Shown piece by piece: positions 56,060-64,000 of a stretch of 64,000 bases of DNA (position 1 is the stretch's first letter; each line of letters begins with the position of its first letter). This DNA is from Calamus simplicifolius (taxonomy: Eukaryota > Streptophyta > Magnoliopsida > Arecales > Arecaceae): assembly GCA_900491605.1 (NCBI GenBank), contig UESW01001673.1, forward strand, positions 1 through 64,000, read 5' to 3'. The notes beneath the pieces are model-generated. The model saw only the letters and a list, made by a program, of their open reading frames with translations, did not search any database and was not told the origin of the DNA. The position numbers were made by a program, and so were the translations under genes.

Positions 56060-56420
56060 TCAGAAGGTTTATCAAGCCTTCCCACGGCGAGATCTGTACT
56101 GCTGATCCTTTTGGTGATGGAATCTTTACAGGGGATGGCGAGAAGTGGTGCCACCGAAGAAAGGATCTTCAAAGTGGAGTTCGGTGCTAAGCTAGACACT
56201 CTCTTGGGCTCCGATGAGTTCGAGACACGCTTTAGCAAGGCTTTTGGTGACTTTAACTCCATGGTATTCTAAAGATATGTCGATATGTTCTGGGACATCA
56301 AGAAGCTTTTGAACATTGGACTGGAGGCTCAACAGAAGAAGAACCTCGAAGTGATTGATAACTTTGTGTACCAATTGGTTCTTCCTAATGCTATGCAAGC
56401 ATCCTCTGATATAGGAGAAG
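56060..56420 (+). pseudogene. Captured cytochrome P450 fragment (CYP704/CYP86-like)
   Basis: The + strand, antisense to element C, encodes P450 helix C and downstream sequence in two frames. First, about 56,100-56,170: ADPFGDGIFTGDGEKWCHRR, the conserved GDGIF...DG..W..RRK region. Then, shifted in frame, about 56,175-56,390: RIFKVEFGAKLDTLLGSDEF, ETRFSKAFGDFNSMVF, a stop at 56,271, then RYVDMFWDIKKLLNIGLEAQ and KKNLEVIDNFVYQLV. The pattern FG..LD.L.GS.EF....F..AF.D and RYVD.FW.IKK.LNIG.EA matches fatty-acid hydroxylase-type CYP704/CYP86 proteins from memory. The I helix, K helix and haem-binding cysteine are missing, and at least one frame shift and one stop are present. It is a non-functional gene fragment. 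Confidence 0.7.
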
Positions 56421-56946
56421 ATTGCCACTAAAATCAAAGAGATTAGCTGCCGCTTCCGCATGGGCTCGGGAGCCAGAGGTGTCGTCGCTCGCCGATGCGA
56501 GATACGTGGATCCGGACAAACGACCGTGGCCGGGATGGTGGCCACAGCTGGCGATGTCCGTGGGAGGAGTCGGTATGAGCATAGCTTTGGAAGACGATCA
56601 TTAAGATGCAGCAGCCATGGCACAGGCTTCCATCACGTGCACACAACCTCGTGCATGCAATCCACCTTCCTTCAATTATGTGAATATATTACGTGCATGT
56701 AAACCTTACCCAGCCAAGGTGGAAGCAAGAGTTGGGGGGAAAAGGAGTTGAGTGAGACGGCTGGGAGCCTTATCCTTGCAATTGCGAAACTGGCACTCAT
56801 TTGGTCACTGCGGGGAGAGGCCGGGGGTCACCTAGAGAGTGAGGCCGCTGTGAAGTCTTGGGCCACCATGGCTGTTGGGAACGCGGCTGCTGTGGAGGAC
56901 CTGGGGCCTCTGTGAACATCGGGGCCGTCGTGGAGCCTCGGGCCGT

Positions 56947-56947
<1 letters not shown>

Positions 56948-56978
<31 letters not shown>
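56948..56978. repeat. GA microsatellite
   Basis: An uninterrupted (GA)n run of about 31 bp. Confidence 0.95.
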
Positions 56979-56979
<1 letters not shown>

Positions 56980-57049
56980 CTAGGAGCCGCCGTGGAGGCC
57001 GAGAGCCGCCATGGACTTGGGAGCCGCCATGGAGGAAACCGGGGCCGCC

Positions 57050-57300
57050 TTGATCTGGGGCCGCTGTGGAGTCTCGGGCCGCTGTGGGATTCTCGGGCCG
57101 CCGTGGGATCTCGGGGGCCGCTATGAGGGCCTTGACCGTTGAGGATGAGAGGCCGCTATGAGGAGCCGTCGTGGGATTCTTGGGCCGTCGTGGGATCTCG
57201 GGGCCGCTATGAGGGGCTTGACCGTTGAGGATGAGAGGCCGCTATAAGGAGCCATCGTGGGATCCAAAAGCCGCTGTGAGGGGCCGTCGTGGGATCCGGA
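57050..57300. repeat. Diverged tandem repeat around GCCGTCGTGGGATC
   Basis: A ~93-bp block containing CTTGACCGTTGAGGATGAGA and GGCCGCTATGAGGAGCC is repeated (copies near 57,130 and 57,218), with shorter copies of GCCGCTGTGGGATTCTCGG around it. Confidence 0.7.
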
Positions 57301-57636
57301 GGCTGCTATGATCTGGAGGCTGCATTGGAGTCTTGGGCCTCCATGGAGCCTCGGGACTGCTGAGTGGCCAATGGGCGTTACTTTTGCAACTCATGAACTG
57401 CTGCATTTAAGGATTGAACTTGTTGATTGAGGATGGTCAGCTGGTTAATTAGAGCAACTGAGGTTGGTGGTGAGGGAGGAGCATAGAGAGAGTGGTCCTT
57501 TGCTGCTCAGGGCTATGAGGATGCCCCCCGGCATGATTAGTGAGGACCTTCGGCACGCGCGTCACCACCATGGCTATCTTAGAGGGGACAAAGACCTATA
57601 GGTCAGGGAGACAGAGCTCTCTTTCCTTCAGCACAT

Positions 57637-57656
57637 CCTCCCTACCTGGCGCACCA
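57637..57656 (-). other. Primer-binding site of element C
   Basis: The minus strand reads TGGTGCGCCAGGTAGGGAGG three bases after the 5' LTR end. It starts with the TGG that pairs with a tRNA CCA end; the tRNA was not assigned. Confidence 0.6.
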
Positions 57657-57891
57657 ATCTGTTGCCGCCAAATCACTTTTGAGGAGCGTCAAGCGACAGA
57701 AATGCTTCGTTGGCCTTCAGAGGAATGATAGGGACCGCCTCCTTCAGCCGGAAACCTGCAAGAAAACTCTCGGATCGGTGGTTCCGGCGGGGACCCTCCG
57801 ACGCTCAAGTCAGCGATCTGGAGAACAGGAATTTTTTAATGAAAGAGTAGAGATTGAGTTTCCCCCCCTCTCCTCGTTGGGGGATTGGGGT

Positions 57892-57900
57892 CTTTATATA
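57892..57900 (-). promoter_or_regulatory. TATA box of the element C 5' LTR
   Basis: The minus strand reads TATATAAAG within a block identical to that of the other LTR. As the upstream LTR it would be the one driving element RNA. Confidence 0.55.
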
Positions 57901-58119
57901 CCTGATCGGGGGTCCCTCTTACCCTTCACTGGTAACAGCCAAGTAATATCTTCCGTTCTTCGTAGGTGGGCATACTAACTGCTAAACATATGTCATAAGT
58001 ACGCCTCTTAATTTTTTGGAAACCGTCCGTGACCTTAGTAATTGCCGATTCATAATATTTGGTGACCGCCGTGATCTTGGTAAAGCCACGTGGAATTCCT
58101 TGCAGCAAGCGGATGCTTG

Positions 58120-59500
58120 TCGGCCTCCGACGCCGAGGCTGATGCCGAGACTGAGACCGACACCGCGTCGAAGCGAGCCGCGGTCGACACCAAGATCGAG
58201 GTGGGCCACGGAGGAGATGGTTCCAAGGCCGCATGGAGGTCGATGCCGACGCCGTTGCTGAGACCGATGCCATGTCGAAGTGGGCCGCGGCCGACACCAA
58301 GATCGAGGTGGACCGCGGAGGAGATGGGCCCAAGGCCACGCGGAGGTCGATGCCGACACCGTAGCCGAGACCGATGCTGTGTCGAAGCGGGCCGTTGCCG
58401 AAGCCAACGCTGACGCCGTTGCTAAGACCGACGCCGTGTTGAAGTGGGCCGCGGCTGACACCAAGATCGAGGTGGGCCGCGGAGGAGAAGGGCCCAAGGC
58501 ATGCGGAGGTCAATGTCGATGGCGTTGCTGAGACCGACGCCGTGTTGAAGTGGGTCGTTGCTGACGCCGTTGCTGAGACCGACGCTGAGACTGAGACTGG
58601 CGCCGCGTCGAAGCGGGCCGCGGCTGACACCAAGATCAAGGTGGGCCGCGTAGGAGATGGGCCCAAGGCCGCACGGAGGTCGATGCCGACGCCGTTGCCG
58701 AGACCGACGCCATGTCGAAGCGGGCCGCGGTCGACACCAAGATCGAGGCGGGCCGCGGAGGAGATGGGCCCAAGGCCACGCGGAGGTGATGCCGACACCG
58801 TAGCCGAGACCAATGTTGTGTCGAAGCGGGCCGTTGCCGAAGCCAACGCTGACGCCGTTGCTGAGACCGACGCCGTGTTGAAGCCGGCCGCGGCTGACAT
58901 CAAGATCGAGGTGGGCCGCGGAGGAGAAGGGCCCAAGGCCACACGGAGGTCAATGCCGACGCCGTTGCTGAGACCGACGCCGTGTTGAAGTGGGCCGTTG
59001 CCGAAGCCGATGCTGACGCCGTTGCTGAGACCGACGCCGAGACTGAGACTGGCGCCGCGTAGAAGCGGGCCGCGGCTGACACCAAGATCGAGGTGGGCCG
59101 CGTAGGAGATGGGTCCAAGGCCGCACGGAGGTCGATGCCGATGCCGTTGCCGAGACCGATGCCGTGTCGAAGCAGGTCACGACCGACACCAAGATCGAGG
59201 TGGGCCACGGAGGAGATGGGCCCAAGGCCACGCAGAGGTCGATGCCGATGCCGTTGCCGAGATCGACGCCGTATCGAAGCGGGCCATTGCCGAAGCCGAC
59301 ACTGACGCCGTGTCGAAGCGAGACGCGGCCAACACCAAGATCGAGGTGGGCCGCGGAGGAGATGGGCCCAAGGCCATGCGGAGGTCGATGCCGACGCCGT
59401 TGTTGAGACCGACGCCGTGTCGAAGTGGGCCATTGCCGAAGCCGACGCTGATGCCGTTGCTGAGACCGACGCCGAGACCGAGACGGGCGGAGTGCGCCGG
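58120..59500 (-). repeat. ~108-bp minisatellite of the 5' LTR of element C
   Basis: The core GACACCAAGATCGAGGTGGG or variants occurs about nine times (for example near 58,186, 58,288, 58,450, 58,620, 58,730, 58,887, 59,070, 59,187 and 59,325), spaced ~102-183 bp. Confidence 0.8.
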
Positions 59501-59714
59501 ACCATGTGACATGAGCTCGCGATTTTTCATCTCGTGGGTCATGTGGGTCCCAAGGTACAGCCGTTGGGGGGAGAAGGATGATGTTGAGTTGAAGCCAACT
59601 GTCCCTCGTAGAGTGTCGAGTATGGAGTGCTTGCGTGGCCCTGCTCATGCCCTTGGATGAGCTTGCATGGCACTGTTCACGTACAAGGCTCTATTCACTT
59701 GCATGACACTGTTA

Positions 59715-60070
59715 ACGGCGAGGAGCTTGGCAGCTTGGAGGTGTCGGCCATTGAGGTGTCGGCCATGGAGCTGTCGGCCTTGGAGCTATCGGCCATGGAG
59801 CTGTCGGCCTTGGAGCTGTCGGCCATGGAGCTCTCGGCCTTGGAGGTGTCGGCCTTGGAGCTTCCGGCCATGGAGCTCTCGGCCTTGGAGCTCTCGGCCA
59901 TGGAGCTCTCGGCCTCGGAGGCATCGGCCATGGAGCTGTCGGCCTCGGAGCTGTCGGCCATGGAGCTCTCGGCCTTGAAGCTGTCGGTCATGGAGCTATC
60001 GGCCATGGAGCTATCGGCCTTGGAGTTGTCGGCCATGGAGCTTTCGGCCATGGAGCTCTCGGCCTTGGGT
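59715..60070 (-). repeat. 15-bp minisatellite of the 5' LTR of element C
   Basis: About two dozen copies of GAGCTCTCGGCCATG and variants, giving an open E-L-S-A-M/L frame on the + strand. Confidence 0.85.
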
Positions 60071-60190
60071 GCGCGTAGCTTTATGAGGCCATAAACGCTA
60101 CCGTAGCCGAAGGGCCCTTTAGAGGCCGAATGGGGCTCCGTCGGTTTCCTTCCTTTATGGTTCTCTAACAGCGTTAGATTAGCCACATCA

Positions 60191-61038
60191 CCATGCATGC
60201 TCTCTAAGAGAGTAGAAACTAGAAGTTAAGGCAGCTACGAAGTCCTGCTGTAAGCTACACTCGCTTCTATTCTCTATGTTTCTCTTTGGATCTCTTCTAT
60301 CTAATCCATCCTTGTAAAGCTCTTCCCTCTGTTTCTTTCTCCACTTTCTGCTTCTGTTATCTACTTCTCCAAGATCTGCTTCTTCTCTCTTCATTGTAAA
60401 TTTTCCCCTGATAAATAAAATTTGGGGCAATATTGCATTAAAAAAAAACGAGACTCATTTATCATCGATTAGTGATTGTCGTGTTCCGGTGCGCTTTTAG
60501 CTCGAGCAAAATTGGAAAAAGACATGAGGCAGCTGATGTATGTACCATTTTTCACTATTATAGTGCAAGGAACAATGGAGTCGGTGGAGAGGAATATTAA
60601 TAAAAATATAAAAGTAAAAGAAATACAATTTTATATAGAGCTTCATGTTTTCTAGCACTCTCTTGTTGCAAAGCTTTCTATCATGATTTTCTCATACCAT
60701 TCATAGTTTTCTTTGGGTTCATGACAAATGGTAGAACCATTCATCTTAAGTGATATTTGTAAAGCCTAGATGATATGGAGGGTATTTATGTTAAAGAATC
60801 TTTCTCAGCCTAGATGATATGGAGGGCAATTATGTTAAAAAATCTTTCTCCCTATTACAACTCTTAACCAATCTCTCTACAAACTCAGCGAAACTTTCAA
60901 CTAATCTCACTATAAACTTAGCATCAGTATCTTCAACAACCACGAATTCACTAACAAATCATCCACCGGTCTTCACAACAACGTAGTGTCATCAATCTGA
61001 ACATGATCATCATCTCCAAGACTATAACAAATAATCAT
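60191..61038. other. Spacer between element C and gypsy element B
   Basis: Pyrimidine-rich sequence to about 60,430, then AT-rich DNA. No gene was recognised. A 44-bp tandem duplication lies at 60,763-60,850. Confidence 0.55.
60763..60850 (+). repeat. 44-bp tandem duplication
   Basis: Two adjacent copies begin AGCCTAGATGATATGGAGGG and end AATCTTTCTC, with a few differences. Confidence 0.85.
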
Positions 61039-61982
61039 TGTTGCTGCTGAAATCTGTTCTCCGACTCGGACGCGATCGGGCTCTGGGACGGGCTCCCTCC
61101 TGGACGGACCTACAAAACAGTCCTCATACGAGAGGCATTGGGGGTGGCCCTCCGCGGAAGACCCTTCGATGCTCAAGCAGCGGGGATTGGCAATCAACAA
61201 ACAAGAGGAGAAGGCTCTCATTGAAGAGTCTCCCCAAGGATGACCTTTTGAGAGCTATGAACAGAGCGCTAGTGGCGGAAAATGGGGAAAGCCCAGGCAG
61301 AAAGAGAGTGTGCTAGTGAGCAAGTGCACATACCTGAGGAGTCGGCAGACGACTCTATTTATAGAGGATCACCTGATTCCCTGGGGGCATCGTGGGTCCA
61401 AAAGTCGTTAGGATTTGAATCCAGTTTGTTATGAGGTCACTAATATTCGCATCTTGTTGGTTAGAGGATCAACGGCCGGGAGAGCTGGTTGATGTCTCGA
61501 GATTTGGCGGGTATATAGGCTCCAGGGCTCTAGGCCACTCTCGTGGGTCCTAAGCCACTCTCAGATATGATTTCTATTTGGAATCTTACGGATTTGAACT
61601 CTTCCGCACCGAATTCCACAGAGGTCCTTGAAAACCCGGGTCTAGCCAGGGTATCATAATGACTCGGCTAACGAGGCACAGTCGGATAGCTCGATCGGAG
61701 CTGAGAGAGACGATATAGCTCGACTGAGGCCGAGAGATGGTATAGCTCGGCTAAGGCCGAGAAATGGCATAGCTCGGCTGAGGCCGAGAGACGATATAGC
61801 TTTGCTGAGGCCAAGAGATGTGATGCGCGCCTTAGGAATCCTTAGCTCGGTGAGGGGCTAAGGTGCCCCGATTCACTGAGGCTGACTTGTCTCTAGCGTG
61901 TATTGTTCAGCACGTGGGAGTCAGGGTTGATCCTAGCCCCCTTGCATGATTATTTATGCAATGGCAATTTTACCCCTCAACA
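61039..61982 (-). repeat. 3' LTR of gypsy element B (944 bp)
   Basis: It is longer than the 3' LTR of A (815 bp). It includes the region deleted from the 5' LTR of A and an expanded block of CTCGGCTGAGGCCGAGAG repeats (about 61,675-61,815). A TATA-like box is at 61,356-61,365 (minus, TCTATAAATA). Confidence 0.85.
61675..61815. repeat. Hairpin-forming tandem repeat in the LTR of element B
   Basis: About five copies spaced ~30 bp of a unit containing AGCTCGGCTGAGGCCGAGAG. CTCGGC and GCCGAG are complementary, so each copy can fold into a short stem. Confidence 0.8.
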
Positions 61983-61985
61983 CAT

Positions 61986-61999
61986 GCCCCCCACTCCCT
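61986..61999 (-). other. Polypurine tract of gypsy element B
   Basis: The minus strand reads AGGGAGTGGGGGGC before CATGTGTTGAGG, equivalent to the tract of element A. Confidence 0.75.
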
Positions 62000-62125
62000 A
62001 GTTCGAAGCGTAGGTTCGGACGCAGGAAGTATAACTCCGGGTGATAAGATTTGAGTGGGTTTGGATTTGACAGCCTGTGTAATGGTGCTGTAATTAGCGC
62101 CGCGTGACCGTCTTGCTTTTACGGA

Positions 62126-63969
62126 ATGAAACCATCGCTTTCTAGGGGCAACGGTTGGGGGAGTGCCATGCAGCAAATCCCTGTTTTCATGGTACCTGCA
62201 GCGGCGGTTCCGGGCGTTTCGATCGAGATGCCTTATCTTCTTCTTTTAAGGCGGTTTCCTTTGGGGAGAAGCAAAGTCGAAGCAATGCTATTCCCATTCA
62301 CCACGCCTTTTCATCTCCTCTTGGAGAAATTTGTCCCCCTATTTTCTTTGCAATCTTACTCGGTGTTTCTTCTAGCCAGCAGAATGATGAGACCCAGCGA
62401 TATGGTTTCAAAAATCACCGCTGAGAAATTGGGAAGACTCTGCCAGAAATATGGCATTCCCTCGGATATCGTTCTGCGACTGCTGAGGCCCGAGCGTAGG
62501 GTTTCGCAGGAGCTGGAGCGTGGGGTCTTTCTTTATGAAGATATCCTGAAGGCAAGCCTCTGGTTTCCTCTCCATCCCCTGGTGAAGGAGATCATGAAGT
62601 TTTATAACATATGTTTGACAATGGTGGCTCCTAACAGCTGGCGGAGTATCATTGGGTTCATCTCGATGTGTAGCCGAGTTCAGGTAATAGCAACTCTGTC
62701 CCTGTTCCATGCTTGTTATCATCTGATGCCCGGGAGGAACTCGGAGTGGTCCTATATCGGACATCGGAAGTCATTCGGAATGATCGTAGATAAGCCGTCG
62801 TCCATAAAGGGATGGAAGGTCTGATTTTTTATCGTTGAAGGGAACATCGGTTCCGACTTCCCGCAGGGATGGGGAAGCCCTGTTAGGGATATGGAGGCAC
62901 ATTCGGCCTTATCGAAACGGAAGAAGGATGACCTAGGGGTCCTCACCAGCGGCCAAACTTTCTCGGCTATTGTTTTACTATCGGAGTAGGCCCTTTGTGA
63001 TGCCGGGCTTAGCCCCATCGATAGGCAGGGTAAGCCCCTTCCCCTTTCTCTGTTTTTCCTTTCTTTGGGGTAGATATACCCAGGTTTGACTGGTTGCTCC
63101 CCATGTCTGCAGCCAAAAAATCTGAGATGGCGGGCCGCATACAGAGGGAGTTGGGCAAGCGCCCAAGAGAGACCAGCAGTGCAGAGAGGTGCAAGTCCGA
63201 GAAGAAAGTTCGTCTCTTCGAAGAGTGCTCGCCAGAGGTTGGGCGAGTCAAAGCCAGCCTATGCTCCTCACCGCTGAAGAAAGGGGACGTGGGAGCGCCG
63301 ACGATGGGAGAAGGGTTCTCTCCGTTGAGGGGAGAGGCAATAGCCACGATGGGGAAGCACAGAGCGGAGGAGGACTCAGATAGGGTCGCCGAGATCCCCT
63401 GCCCTCTGGTGGTGGAGATAGCGGATAGCCCGGAGGAGGCTCCGTTGGAAGTTCAGGGTGAGCCTGTTGTTGAAGGGCCTCCCTCGGATGGGTTAGAGGG
63501 TGATGACGTTGGGCCAAAGGCAGTGGATGTTCGGGAGGGGTTTCCTGCCGGAGGGGTTCCTCTTGAGGAAGCTAGAGGTGCTGGTGAACAAGTTGAGGCT
63601 TCGGTGGAGTCTGCGTGGGAGGAGCAGGTGCCAGCGATTGAAGAGGGGCCTTTAGGTGAAGAAGGAGGACAAGATGATGACCCTCCAGCTGAAGTTTCCC
63701 CTGTCGAAGCCTCGGGAAGATTGAGGCCGGGGCTGGCCGAGGTATCTGATGAAATGCAGGCCATGCTTTTGCTGGAGGAGGCCAGGAGATTGAAGACTCC
63801 TCAGTCTGAGATTGTTCAGGCTGGTTCCTCGGATGGGCTGCCTGGTGGTCTGGGTTCGGCTATCGAGGAGGCATTTTCCGCCTTAATGAAGTCGGCATTA
63901 CATCCAAGCGTTGGTCCCTCGATGGATGAGTTCACGGACCTGGACCTTATCGATGCCGTGTTTGGTTAG
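62126..63969 (+). pseudogene. Antisense accessory gene of gypsy element B, spliced, nearly intact
   Basis: Read on the strand opposite to the element's own genes. Exon 1 (62,126 or a later ATG, to 63,029) contains the PF04195-like domain: MVSKITAEKLGRLCQKYGIP, ELERGVFLYEDILKASLW, FPLHPLVKEIMKFYNICL, VAPNSWRSIIGFISMCSRVQ and SEWSYIGHRKSFGMI. Intron 63,030-63,112 (83 bp, GTAAGC...CTGCAG). Exon 2 (63,113-63,969) encodes a basic stretch (AGRIQRELGKRPRETSSAE), then a long acidic Glu/Gly/Val-rich region, ending VGPSMDEFTDLDLIDAVFG. The splice keeps one frame, since the last base of exon 1 plus CC makes an Ala codon. Only two in-frame stops break it (62,822-62,824 and 62,987-62,989). The start is uncertain; ATG at 62,386, 62,389 or 62,401 would begin close to the domain. 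No catalytic motif is visible and function is unknown. Confidence 0.72.
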
Positions 63970-64000
63970 CGGAACGTGGCGAAGGACGTTCACCTTCTCC

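Larger units (their letters stand above)
54592..57659 (-). other. Interior of element C without retrotransposon genes
   Basis: The ~3-kb interior was read in all frames without finding gag or pol motifs. Contents: purine-rich tract next to the 3' LTR (54,593-54,609), a 24-bp repeat block (about 55,360-55,720), a P450-derived fragment (about 56,060-56,420), a GA microsatellite (56,948-56,978), a repeated GCCGTCGTGGGAT region (about 57,050-57,300) and the primer-binding site (57,637-57,656). Confidence 0.7.
52507..60190 (-). mobile_element. Large non-autonomous LTR retrotransposon derivative C (LARD-like)
   Basis: Two long direct repeats (52,507-54,591 and 57,660-60,190) flank a ~3.07-kb interior. 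On the minus strand the repeat starts TGATGTGGCTAATC and ends TTTGGCGGCAACA or a close variant (TG...CA). A primer-site-like TGGTGCGCCAGGTAGGGAGG follows the right LTR, and a purine-rich CAGGGGCGAGGGAGCATC precedes the left one, fixing minus-strand orientation. The interior has no gag, protease, RT or integrase; it carries a 24-bp repeat, a P450 fragment and GA-rich low-complexity DNA. The flanking 5-mers (TCGTG, CCATG) are similar but not identical. Confidence 0.75.
57660..60190 (-). repeat. 5' LTR of element C (2,531 bp)
   Basis: Same content as the 3' LTR with longer repeat blocks: ~108-bp units at about 58,120-59,500 and 15-bp units at about 59,715-60,070. A TATA-like box is at 57,892-57,900 (minus). 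The non-repetitive parts, such as CCTCTCCTCGTTGGGGGATT, match the other LTR closely. Confidence 0.75.
61039..64000 (-). mobile_element. Ty3/gypsy retrotransposon B (relative of A), 3' part, cut by the window end
   Basis: On the minus strand the window contains the 3' LTR (61,982 down to 61,039), a polypurine tract, and the region between integrase and LTR. LTR edges (TGTTGAGGGGTAAAAT, CAGCAGCAACA), the TATA region and the antisense gene all match element A. Gag-pol would lie beyond 64,000. It shows that the antisense gene is a family feature. Confidence 0.85.

Noticed and set aside
56192..56623. 143-codon minus-strand ORF in element C
   Set aside because: It is the shadow of the + strand P450 fragment and of unidentified sequence; no domain of its own.

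Overview
The window is nuclear plant DNA. The evidence is one intron-containing remorin gene plus dense plant-type transposable elements: a Tork-like Ty1/copia element, Tat-lineage and other Ty3/gypsy elements, a CACTA-type terminus and a long-TIR DNA element. Style and repeat content suggest a monocot, possibly a palm or relative; this is an impression, not a demonstration. No rRNA, tRNA, CRISPR array or bacterial-type operon was seen. All similarity statements come from reading by eye.

Region 1 (1-23,360) is an AT-rich array of ~2-kb units. Each unit contains: an anchor (GCTCTGCTTGTGAGCC), a TATA-like box, hundreds of bases of short hairpin repeats (consensus GCGTCGCTAATTAGCGACGC, a perfect palindrome), an AT-rich module, a 51/63-bp minisatellite and a purine-rich tract. 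Units run on the + strand up to ~11,345 and are inverted after that, so the locus is a giant imperfect palindrome. A CACTA-type terminus (CACTACAAGAAAAC, 19,473) runs straight into the unit sequence, so the units look like amplified CACTA subterminal DNA. A truncated Ty3/gypsy element (15,758-18,134) interrupts the right arm. At 23,360/23,361 the array stops inside exon-like DNA of an unidentified minus-strand gene.

Region 2 (23,361-38,439) is intergenic. It holds exon-like segments with a TATA box, a 767-bp long-TIR element (26,814-27,580), and two ~0.66-kb LTR-like copies. A young Ty1/copia element (32,311-37,432) has inserted into the second copy with a perfect 5-bp target duplication. Its LTRs are nearly identical, yet pol carries frameshifts.

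Region 3 (38,440-47,975) is a decayed Tat-lineage Ty3/gypsy element: gag, protease, RT, two RNase H domains and integrase, followed by an antisense accessory gene. A relative (61,039 to the window end, minus strand) carries a better preserved copy of that antisense gene, with an intron.

Region 4 (47,976-52,506) contains the remorin gene (48,690-49,525, minus), the only intact-looking host gene, with AT-rich flanks.

Region 5 (52,507-60,190) is a large retrotransposon derivative with no gag-pol. Its LTRs are 2.1 and 2.5 kb and packed with minisatellites; its interior carries a captured cytochrome P450 fragment.

The protein-coding content is therefore almost all transposon-derived. Notable points are the inverted CACTA-like array, the antisense gene kept in two gypsy copies, and the gene capture in the gag-less element.
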